From assembly GCF_016313185.1 (NCBI RefSeq), contig NZ_CP066218.1, positions 682,001 to 746,000 on the forward strand: DNA of 64,000 bases, written 5' to 3'. Below are positions 22,892 through 29,990 of the stretch, piece by piece; position 1 is the stretch's first letter; each line of letters opens with the position of its first letter. Below the pieces are notes generated by a model. That model saw only the letters and a program-made list of their open reading frames with translations, searched no databases and was not told where the DNA came from. The position numbers and the translations under genes are program-made. Source of the DNA: Mycolicibacterium baixiangningiae (GTDB lineage: Bacteria; Actinomycetota; Actinomycetes; Mycobacteriales; Mycobacteriaceae).

Positions 22892-24130
22892 ATGGCGCCC
22901 ACCCCGCCCGGTCGCGGCGACGGCATACGACGCCGTCCCAAAGACCGCAAAGCCCAGATCGCCCGGGCGTCCGCTGAGGCGTTCAGCCTGCTGGGGTATC
23001 ACGGCGTCAGCATGGACGCCATCGCTGCGCGGGTCGGGATCTCGGCGGCCGCCCTGTACCGCCACTACACCGGCAAGTACGAGTTGTTCCGTGACGCGGT
23101 GCTGGCGCTGGGTCAGCAGTTGGTCGACGCCACCGCATTCGCCGACGACGGTGACGCCGCCGGTGACCCTCGGGACACACTCGTCCACCTGGCCGGCGCA
23201 CTGTGCGACACGGCGCTGGCCAACCGGGAGTCCGGGGGGCTCTACCGCTGGGAGGCGCGCTTCCTGCGTGGCGACGATCAGGCGACGCTGGATTCGCAGA
23301 TCCGCACGGTGCACCGCCGCTTTCAGAAACCGCTGCGCGCGCTGCGCCCGGAACTCGACTCCCGGCAGCGGTGGACGCTGTCGACGGCGATGATCAGCGT
23401 GCTGGGCAGCGTCGTGGACCACCGGGCCAAGCTGCCCGCGGGCCAGGTCCGCCCGCTGCTCGCCGAACTCGTCGTGACATTCGTCCCCGCCGAATTCCCC
23501 ACGCTGTCCGACGTGCCGGAGCCTCGGGGCTCGACCGCTCCCGCGCACCGGTCGAAATACGAAGCGCTGCTGGTGGAATCGATGCGGCTGTTCAACCAGA
23601 AGGGTTATCGCGACACCTCGATGGAGGACATCGCCGCCGCGGTCGGGATGCCGGCCTCGGGCATCTACCGGTACTTCTCCGGAAAGAGCGACATCCTGGC
23701 CGGGGCGTTCCGCCGGTCGGCCGATCGGTGGTCGGCGGAGATGTCGACGATCCTCGACGGCACGGCCGACCGTGAAGAGGCGCTGACCCGGTTGATCGAC
23801 GGGCATGTGGCCAGATCGTTCAGCGAGCCCGAACTGGACTACGTGTACTACACCGAGCGCCTCAACATGTCACCGGCCGATCAGCAGATCCTGCGCAACC
23901 TCCAGCGCTCGACGGTCGAGACGTGGGCGGACCTGGTGGCGACGCTGCGCCCGGAATGGACTGCGGGACAAGCCCGTTTTGCGGTCTACGCCGCGATGGC
24001 CGTGACGATCGATCTGGGCAGGCTGGTCCACTACCGCAACTCGCCCTACTCGCGGGCCCTCGTCGCGGGGTTGATGGACCTGACGCTGCTCGGCCGCTAC
24101 CGGTTGCGAACGGTGTTGCCGGCCAAGTAG
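22892..24130 (+). CDS. Double-module TetR-family regulator
   Basis: A 412-residue regulator with two complete TetR units in one chain. The first HTH is at about residues 25-60 (MDAIAARVGISAAALYRHY), the second at about residues 240-275 (MEDIAAAVGMPASGIYRYF). Each is followed by a helical ligand or dimer domain, so one chain resembles a covalent TetR dimer. The ATG at 22892 fits a TAGTGT -10 box 7 bases upstream (leaderless), while the longer frame from 22751 would run through the divergent promoter. It converges on a small membrane gene and the BVMO, which are likely but unproven targets. Confidence 0.9.
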   Translation: MAPTPPGRGDGIRRRPKDRKAQIARASAEAFSLLGYHGVSMDAIAARVGISAAALYRHYTGKYELFRDAVLALGQQLVDATAFADDGDAAGDPRDTLVHLAGALCDTALANRESGGLYRWEARFLRGDDQATLDSQIRTVHRRFQKPLRALRPELDSRQRWTLSTAMISVLGSVVDHRAKLPAGQVRPLLAELVVTFVPAEFPTLSDVPEPRGSTAPAHRSKYEALLVESMRLFNQKGYRDTSMEDIAAAVGMPASGIYRYFSGKSDILAGAFRRSADRWSAEMSTILDGTADREEALTRLIDGHVARSFSEPELDYVYYTERLNMSPADQQILRNLQRSTVETWADLVATLRPEWTAGQARFAVYAAMAVTIDLGRLVHYRNSPYSRALVAGLMDLTLLGRYRLRTVLPAK

Positions 24131-24363
24131 GCCGCGTATCCGAGCAGACCGGCCACCCCGAGCTTGCGCGTCGTGCGTCCGGCCAACGCCAGACCGATCG
24201 CCGTCTCGATGCTGCCGTTCGTGTAGACGTGGCGACGGGTGTTCTGCGGGAACGACGCCACGGTGATCGGTTCGAACAGCTGCGGTCGGACGAAATGCAC
24301 CAGTCCGGTCGCGGCGAGAGCGAGACCGGTCAGTGTGACGGCGCGCTTGTCCTGCTGGGGCAC
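24097..24363 (-). CDS. Small membrane protein next to BVMO
   Basis: An 88-residue protein with hydrophobic stretches at about residues 9-25 and 52-82. It contains FVRPQLFEPITVASFP and GSIETAIGLALAGRTT, reminiscent of small DoxX-like or YqjF-type membrane proteins, but I cannot place it firmly. It lies 13 bases downstream of the monooxygenase on the same strand, so it is probably in its operon. Its last 34 bases overlap the end of the convergent TetR gene. Confidence 0.7.
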   Translation of the reverse strand: MPQQDKRAVTLTGLALAATGLVHFVRPQLFEPITVASFPQNTRRHVYTNGSIETAIGLALAGRTTRKLGVAGLLGYAAYLAGNTVRNR

Positions 24364-24376
24364 GAGGGGTCCTCTC

Positions 24377-25867
24377 TCAGGCGAACTGGTAATCGGTGAA
24401 CGGGAATTCGGACGCCTCTTTGATGGCTTCCCGCGTCGACATCGGGCGGAGCAGCGACGGTTCGCCGCTGGGGTTGAAATAGTAGGACCGCGACGACGCG
24501 CAGTTGCCGATCGTCCACAGGGAACTGCCGAGCGCTTCGGTCATCCGCTCGAGGTAGCGGGAGTTGGCTTCCTCGGTCACTTCGAAGGTCGTCGCGCCCC
24601 GGCGGTGCATCGCGGTGAAAAGCCGGTCCATCAACCGCATCTGGTATTCCATGTTGTTGAAGAAGTTCAGGCCCAGGAACGCGTACGGGCTGGCCAGGCT
24701 GAGGTAGTTCGGGAAGTACGGCATCGACACACCCTGGTAGGCCTGGAAACGCGTCTCGCGCCACCACTTTCCGAGATTGCGGCCGTCGCGCCCGATGACC
24801 TCGATGGCCGGGAAGTTGGCCTCCCACAGGTCGAATCCGGTGGCCAGCACGAGGGTGTCGACGACGGTCTTGGTGCCGTCGGCGTTGACGATGCCGTCGG
24901 CCTCGACCCGTTCGATACCGTCGGCCTGCAGATGGACGTGTGGTTTGGTGAACGTCCGGAAATAGCTGTTGGAGAACGTCGGTCGCTTACAGCCGATGTC
25001 GTAGTCGGGGGTGAGCTTGCGCCGCAGTTCCTTGTCGCGGATCGCGATGAACTGGTTGAACTTGCACAGATCCCTGGCCGCCATGTTGAGCCGCCGGAAC
25101 AGCGGCACCTTGTAGTGCACCACTCCGATGGTGATCATGAGCTCGTAGATCGTGTCGGTGACCAGGCGAAGCAGCCGCTGCGCCAACGGAATCCGCGCGA
25201 ACAGCCGTTTGGTGCGCTCGGAGATCCGCAGGTCGAGCTTGGGGGAGACCCAGATCGGGGTGCGCTGGTAGACGGTGAGGTCGCCGGCCGTCTTCGCCAG
25301 TTCGGGGATCAACTGCACCGCGGTCGCGCCCGTCCCGATGACCGCGATCCGCTTGCCGGCCGGGTCGAACGTGTCGTCCCAGTCGGTGGTGTGGATGACC
25401 CTGCCCTCGAACGCGGTGATGCCCGCGATGTCGGGCACGCGCGGCTGGGACAGGAAGCCCGTCGCCGTGATCAGGTAGCGGGTGCTCAGCGTCTCTCCGC
25501 CGGCCAGGGCGACGCGCCAGAGCTTGGCCTCTTCGTCCCAGCGCGCACCCTCGACGGTGGTGTTGAAGCGGATGTGCCGGCGGACGTCGTACTTGTCGGC
25601 CACGTCGTCGGCGTACTGCTTGATCTCCGCACCGGTGGAGTACAACCGCGACCAATTGGGGTTCGGCTCGAAAAAGTAGCTGTAGGTGGTGGTGGGGACG
25701 TCGACGGCCAGGCCCGGGTAGTGGTTGACGTACCAGGTACCGCCGAGATCGTCTTCGCGGTCGAGGATGACGAAGTTCGCGATGCCCAGGCGTTTGAGCT
25801 GTATCGCGGCGCCGATCCCGGCGAATCCCGCACCCACGATGACCGCGTCATACTGCTCCGAAGTCAT
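24377..25867 (-). CDS. Flavin-containing (Baeyer-Villiger type) monooxygenase
   Basis: NAD(P)H-dependent FAD monooxygenase of 496 residues. N-terminal Rossmann motif GAGFAGIGAA, a GGTWYVNHYPG active-site segment, the BVMO fingerprint FxGxxxHxxxW at FEGRVIHTTDW, and a second nucleotide motif GTGATAVQ. Such enzymes turn ketones into esters; the family includes EthA and cyclohexanone or steroid monooxygenases, so the substrate is open. The ATG at 25867 starts at MTSEQYDAVIVGAG; upstream bases include a TACCGT box 6 bases away that could give a leaderless message. Followed by the 88-residue membrane gene and facing a double TetR regulator. Confidence 0.93.
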   Translation of the reverse strand: MTSEQYDAVIVGAGFAGIGAAIQLKRLGIANFVILDREDDLGGTWYVNHYPGLAVDVPTTTYSYFFEPNPNWSRLYSTGAEIKQYADDVADKYDVRRHIRFNTTVEGARWDEEAKLWRVALAGGETLSTRYLITATGFLSQPRVPDIAGITAFEGRVIHTTDWDDTFDPAGKRIAVIGTGATAVQLIPELAKTAGDLTVYQRTPIWVSPKLDLRISERTKRLFARIPLAQRLLRLVTDTIYELMITIGVVHYKVPLFRRLNMAARDLCKFNQFIAIRDKELRRKLTPDYDIGCKRPTFSNSYFRTFTKPHVHLQADGIERVEADGIVNADGTKTVVDTLVLATGFDLWEANFPAIEVIGRDGRNLGKWWRETRFQAYQGVSMPYFPNYLSLASPYAFLGLNFFNNMEYQMRLMDRLFTAMHRRGATTFEVTEEANSRYLERMTEALGSSLWTIGNCASSRSYYFNPSGEPSLLRPMSTREAIKEASEFPFTDYQFA

Positions 25868-25908
25868 GAGTAGACGGTACCCCAGGTATCGGTTGAACCT
25901 GCGTCCCC

Positions 25909-26523
25909 TCAGCCCTTGAGTGACCCGGTCCGCGGCGGGTCCAGCGTCGCGATGCAGGTCACCGCGCGGTCGCCGTCGGTCCACGTCTCGTCGGTGGGGT
26001 AGAGCACGTACAGCTGCACGGAATCGTCGGTGACCGCGGCCGGGGAGTAGGTCGCCAGTTCCGGCCCGCAGCGGTTGGCGTACTCGGTGACGGCGTCCTC
26101 ACCGGGGAAGTCACCGTCGGGCATCATCAGGACCGCGAACACCTCGCCGGCGTGGGGTTCGCCGCAGCTGACGGTCTTCACGGTCATGACCCGGGTGCCG
26201 TCGGGGATCTCCGACAGGCAGTCACCCAGCTTCACCTCCGTCGCCGTCACCGTCCCCTGACGCACCACCAGGAAGATCACCAACACCACCGCGATGACGG
26301 CCACCACGGCGACGAGCGCCACGATGCCCAGGATCAGCCACAGTTTGTTGTTCTTCTTGGGAGGCGGCCCCGCCGGCGGCATTTCGGTGTACGGCTGCGG
26401 CGGTGGCGGCGGGTAGTACGGCTGACCGTAGGCGGGCTGGCCGTACTGCGGCTGGCCGTACGGCGGTTCGCCATACGGGGGCCGGCCGGGTGGCGGGGGT
26501 GGCGGACCCGGCGGCATCGTCAT
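25909..26523 (-). CDS. Pro/Tyr/Gln-rich membrane protein with septum-formation-like domain
   Basis: A 204-residue single-pass protein. The N-terminal 55 residues are a low-complexity cytoplasmic tail of PPYGQP/QYGQP repeats. One TM segment runs from about residue 62 to 88. The C-terminal extracytoplasmic domain has four cysteines (in GDCLSE, VSCGEP, NRCGPE and VTCIAT) in the pattern of the actinobacterial Septum_form domain (PF13845-like). Role is not established; related proteins are annotated as envelope or division associated. It lies 41 bases upstream of the stop side of the BVMO start region and 19 bases from the next hydrolase gene on the same strand. Confidence 0.75.
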   Translation of the reverse strand: MTMPPGPPPPPPGRPPYGEPPYGQPQYGQPAYGQPYYPPPPPQPYTEMPPAGPPPKKNNKLWLILGIVALVAVVAVIAVVLVIFLVVRQGTVTATEVKLGDCLSEIPDGTRVMTVKTVSCGEPHAGEVFAVLMMPDGDFPGEDAVTEYANRCGPELATYSPAAVTDDSVQLYVLYPTDETWTDGDRAVTCIATLDPPRTGSLKG

Positions 26524-26542
26524 GCGAAAGACGATAGCCCGG

Positions 26543-27169
26543 TCAGGCCAGCAGCCGCAGCGCTGCGTCCACCGCCAGCTTGGGGACGTCGAGTGTCTTG
26601 GAGCCCAAGTCGTGTCGCGCGCCGGTGATCTCGACGAGTTCTGTCGGGCCGCCGACGAGCGCGGCGGCGGCGGTGAGTTCGTCGATGCTGCCGAACGGAT
26701 CCGCGGTGCCGTGGGTGAACACCGTGGGCACCCCGATGCGGGGCAGGTGTTCGGTGCGGGCGCGTTCCGGCTTGCCAGGGGGGTGCAGGGGATAGGAGAA
26801 CAGGGTCAGCACGTCGACGGCCACGCCGTCACCCGCGACAGTCATCGACGTCATCCGGCCGCCGTAGGAATGACCACCGGCGATCACCGGGCCGTCGGTC
26901 AGGCCGCGGGCGACAGACACCGCCTCGGCCACACCCTCCCGATCGGTGGCCGCCGCGCCCTGCCGCGGTGGCCCCTTGGGCCGCGCGCGCCGGAAGGGCA
27001 GGTTGTAGCGGATCGCCAGCCAGCCCCGGCCCGCCCACTCGTCGCAGATCCTCACCAGCATCGGTGCGTCGCTGCTGCCACCCGCGCCGTGCGTCAGCAG
27101 CACCACGCCCGCGGGGTCCCCGGCCGGTTCATGGGCGATACCCGCGATGTCATCGAGGTGCATCGGCAC
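26543..27169 (-). CDS. Alpha/beta hydrolase, KANL3/Tex30-like (Rv0421c-type)
   Basis: A 208-residue alpha/beta hydrolase with VVLLTHGAGGSSD as the oxyanion strand, nucleophile elbow GGHSYGGRM (catalytic Ser), a probable acid in HGTADPFG and a C-terminal histidine in GARHDLGSK. This is the short KANL3/Tex30 family found in M. tuberculosis as Rv0421c beside thiD. The GTG at 27169 overlaps the thiD stop by 20 bases; an ATG at 27163 is an equally good start. Operon position with thiD suggests co-expression under the TPP riboswitch, though a direct role in thiamine synthesis is not known. Confidence 0.85.
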   Translation of the reverse strand: MPMHLDDIAGIAHEPAGDPAGVVLLTHGAGGSSDAPMLVRICDEWAGRGWLAIRYNLPFRRARPKGPPRQGAAATDREGVAEAVSVARGLTDGPVIAGGHSYGGRMTSMTVAGDGVAVDVLTLFSYPLHPPGKPERARTEHLPRIGVPTVFTHGTADPFGSIDELTAAAALVGGPTELVEITGARHDLGSKTLDVPKLAVDAALRLLA

Positions 27170-28007
27170 GCAGCCTGAACATGGCGGACACCGGACCGTG
27201 GCCGCCGCCCAGCGGGTAGGCCGCGCGCAGGCTCTCGGTCACCCACCGTTTCGCGAACGCCACCGCATCGGGGACCTCGTAACCGTTCGCCAGGGCGCTG
27301 GCCACCGCGGCCGCCAGCGTGTCACCCGCACCGTGATCGTGCACCGTGTCGATGCGTGGCCCGTCGAATTCGACGAAGTCGGTGCCGTTGAACAGCAGAT
27401 CCGGACTGTGCGGGGACGACCGCAAATGCCCGCCCTTCACCAGCGCCCACTGCGGTCCGAGGGCGTGCAGTGCCTGCACCGCCGCCCGCTGGGACGTCTC
27501 GTCCACGACGTCGATACCGACCAGCAGGCGCACCTCGTCGAGGTTGGGCGTCACCAATGTCGCCAGGGGCAACAACTCCGTGCGAAGGGCGTTCAGCGCG
27601 CTGGGGTGCAGTAGCGGATCGCCGTGCATGGAGGCGCACACCGGGTCGACCACCAGCGGCACCGAACCAAAAAGCCCCTGCGCCCGCCAGGTGTCGGCGA
27701 TGGCCTCGATGATCTCCGAGGACGCCAGCATGCCGGTCTTCGCGGCCTGCACTCCGATGTCGGAGGCCACCGCCTCGATCTGTCCGGCGATGACGTCGAC
27801 CGGGATCTCGTGAAAACCTCTGACACCCAACGAGTTCTGAACCGTCACCGCAGTGACCGCCACCAGGCCGTGCACGCCGAGCAGGGCGAACGTGCGCATG
27901 TCGGCCTGGATGCCGGCCCCGCCGCCGGAATCCGATCCGGCGATCGTCATCACCCGCAGCGGCGTCCGGCCCGGTTCGGGCAGGGGAAGGAACCTCGTGT
28001 CGGTCAT
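27150..28007 (-). CDS. thiD: Hydroxymethylpyrimidine/phosphomethylpyrimidine kinase
   Basis: Phosphorylates HMP to HMP-P and then HMP-PP, feeding ThiE. The 285-residue ribokinase-fold protein has [17 protein letters not shown] at the substrate site, a KTGML segment, VVDPVCAS, the TPNLDE stretch, LVKGGH and the anion-hole/catalytic motif [12 protein letters not shown] with the catalytic Asp. The ATG at 28007 follows a GGGAG site that forms the last strand of a TPP riboswitch. Its 3' end overlaps the hydrolase gene. thiC, which I recall as the neighbour in M. tuberculosis, is absent here. Confidence 0.95.
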   Translation of the reverse strand: MTDTRFLPLPEPGRTPLRVMTIAGSDSGGGAGIQADMRTFALLGVHGLVAVTAVTVQNSLGVRGFHEIPVDVIAGQIEAVASDIGVQAAKTGMLASSEIIEAIADTWRAQGLFGSVPLVVDPVCASMHGDPLLHPSALNALRTELLPLATLVTPNLDEVRLLVGIDVVDETSQRAAVQALHALGPQWALVKGGHLRSSPHSPDLLFNGTDFVEFDGPRIDTVHDHGAGDTLAAAVASALANGYEVPDAVAFAKRWVTESLRAAYPLGGGHGPVSAMFRLRADAPR

Positions 28008-28011
28008 CGTT

Positions 28012-28106
28012 ACTCCCTACGCCGGCATTACCCGGTCAGGTTCCTACGGTCGACAACCCCAGTTGTCCTCTCAGCACGCTCGGTGCGCGCTCCCGCGTGG
28101 TCGGTG
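28012..28106 (-). ncRNA. TPP riboswitch of thiD
   Basis: Minus strand shows GCGGGAGC, GCTGAGAGG and then GAACCTGACCGGGTAATGCC followed by GGCGTAGGGAG, the ordered THI-box blocks. The terminal GGGAG is the thiD ribosome site 6 bases from its ATG, so control should be translational. A TAGGTT box at 28123-28118 is a candidate -10 placing the transcript start just before the aptamer. Confidence 0.96.
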
Positions 28107-28153
28107 GTGCGTTGCTCAACCTAGCGCAAGAGGCCGAGGCGAGGAGATAGGAA

Positions 28154-28183
28154 TTGCCGAGCGATTATTTGTATAGCTAATAT
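28154..28183 (+). promoter_or_regulatory. Probable promoter of the MFS gene
   Basis: TTGCCG (28154-28159), an 18-base spacer and TAATAT (28178-28183), a strong-looking -10 inside an AT-rich island unusual for this genome. The transcript would start near 28190, leaving a leader of about 58 bases. By-eye prediction. Confidence 0.55.
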
Positions 28184-28248
28184 ATGTGTTCTGTGGCGCC
28201 CGGGTCGCGCCGCTTCCGCGTCGGATACGAAACGAACGAAGACTGCAC

Positions 28249-29946
28249 ATGACAACAGGACTCGGCCGCCGCCGGATGGCCACCGACCTCGACCACCCGC
28301 TCTACAAGTGGGTGGTGCTGTCCAACACCACGCTCGGGATGCTGCTGGCGACGGTCAACTCCTCGATCGTGCTGATCTCGCTGCCCGCGATCTTCCGGGG
28401 CATCGGGCTCAACCCACTGCAGCCGGCCAACGTGAGCTATCTGCTGTGGCTGCTGATGGGGTACATGGTGGCCACCGCGGTGCTCGTGGTGTTGTTCGGA
28501 CGACTGGGCGACATGTTCGGCCGCGTCCGCATCTACAACCTCGGCTTCGTCGTCTTCACGCTGTGCGCGATCGCGCTGTCGTTCCAGCCTTTCGACCTCG
28601 ACGCGGGGGCGTGGTGGCTGATCGGGTGGCGGGTGGTCCAGGGTGTCGGCGGGGCCATGCTGATCGCCTCCTCGGCGGCCATCCTCACCGATGCGTTCCC
28701 CGCTCATCAGCGCGGGATGGCGTTGGGCGTCAACATGGTTGCCGCCGTTGCAGGGTCGTTCCTCGGACTCGTGGTCGGCGGCGCGCTGTCCGAATGGCAC
28801 TGGCAGGCGATCTTCTGGGTGGGCGTCCCGATCGGCATCCTCGGCACGGTCTGGGCGATGAAATCACTGCGCGAACTCGGTGAGCGCAGCCCGGGCCGGC
28901 TGGACTGGGCGGGCACGCTGACGCTCGGCCTCGGCCTGACCGTGCTGCTGACCGGGATCACCTACAGCATCCAGCCCTACGACGGTTCGCCCACCGGATG
29001 GGGCAACCCGTGGGTGCTCGGCGCGATCGCCTTCGACGTGCTGGCACTGGTGGCGTTCTGCGTCATCGAACTGCGGGTCGACCAGCCGCTGGTCGACATC
29101 CGGCTGTTCCGCATCACCGCCTTCGGCATGGGCAACCTCGCCGGGCTGATGTCCTCGGTCGGCCGCGGTGGGCTGCAGTTCATGCTGATCATCTGGCTGC
29201 AGGGCATCTGGCTGCCGCTGCGAGGTTACGACTTCGAGGCCACCCCGCTGTGGGCCGCGATCTACATGCTGCCGTTGACCTTCGGCTTCCTGGTGGCCGG
29301 ACCGCTCTCGGGGTGGTTGTCGGACCGCTACGGCGCCCGGCCGTTCACCGTCGGCGGCATGCTGCTGATGTGCGCCACGTTCGTCGCGCTGGTCATGATT
29401 CCCGTCGACTTCGACTACTGGCTGTTCGCGCTGCTGATCTTCCTCAACGGGGTCGGGGGCGGCGTGTTCACCTCGCCGAACTCCGCCGCGATCATGTCGA
29501 GCGTGCCGCCGAACGCGCGCGGCGCCGCTTCCGGGGTGCGGGCCACCTTCTTCAACGCCGGCGGATCGCTGTCGATCGGCATCTTCTTCTCCCTGATGAT
29601 CGTCGGGCTGGCCAACACGCTGCCGGCCGCGATGAGCGCGGGTCTACAGGCCGAAGGCGTGTCGGCGGCAGTCGCCGAGGAGGTCGCGGGGACCCCGCCC
29701 GTCGGCAGCCTGTTCGCGGCGTTCCTCGGCTACAACCCGATCGGGGAGCTGCTGGAACCCTCGCACGCACTGCAGCAACCCGGCGTCAACGCGGACGTGC
29801 TGACCGGTCAGACGTTCTTCCCGCACCTCATCACCGGACCGTTCCACACGGGGCTGGTGGTGGTGTTCATCGCCGCCGCAGCGATGATGCTGCTCGGTGC
29901 GGCGGCGTCGCTTTTCAACGCGGGACGCTACGCCGAGCAACGATGA
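28249..29946 (+). CDS. MFS drug-efflux transporter, 14-TM DHA2 type
   Basis: Proton-driven exporter of 565 residues in the EmrB/QacA group. Motif A is present after TM2 (FGRLGDMFGRVRIY), motif C-like VVQGVGGAMLIASSAAI is in TM4-5, and SGWLSDRYGARPF repeats motif A in the second half. About 14 hydrophobic segments can be counted. The ATG at 28249 is preferred; upstream in-frame starts lie inside the presumed leader. The gene is followed after 44 bases by a large LuxR-type regulator on the same strand. Substrate unknown. Confidence 0.92.
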   Translation: MTTGLGRRRMATDLDHPLYKWVVLSNTTLGMLLATVNSSIVLISLPAIFRGIGLNPLQPANVSYLLWLLMGYMVATAVLVVLFGRLGDMFGRVRIYNLGFVVFTLCAIALSFQPFDLDAGAWWLIGWRVVQGVGGAMLIASSAAILTDAFPAHQRGMALGVNMVAAVAGSFLGLVVGGALSEWHWQAIFWVGVPIGILGTVWAMKSLRELGERSPGRLDWAGTLTLGLGLTVLLTGITYSIQPYDGSPTGWGNPWVLGAIAFDVLALVAFCVIELRVDQPLVDIRLFRITAFGMGNLAGLMSSVGRGGLQFMLIIWLQGIWLPLRGYDFEATPLWAAIYMLPLTFGFLVAGPLSGWLSDRYGARPFTVGGMLLMCATFVALVMIPVDFDYWLFALLIFLNGVGGGVFTSPNSAAIMSSVPPNARGAASGVRATFFNAGGSLSIGIFFSLMIVGLANTLPAAMSAGLQAEGVSAAVAEEVAGTPPVGSLFAAFLGYNPIGELLEPSHALQQPGVNADVLTGQTFFPHLITGPFHTGLVVVFIAAAAMMLLGAAASLFNAGRYAEQR

Positions 29947-29990
29947 CGATCTGGCACGCAACACCGCCCATCTGCTGCGAAGATACCTAG

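Noticed and set aside
24239..25873. 544-codon open frame antisense to the BVMO
   Set aside because: Shadow of the monooxygenase gene, which has complete motifs.
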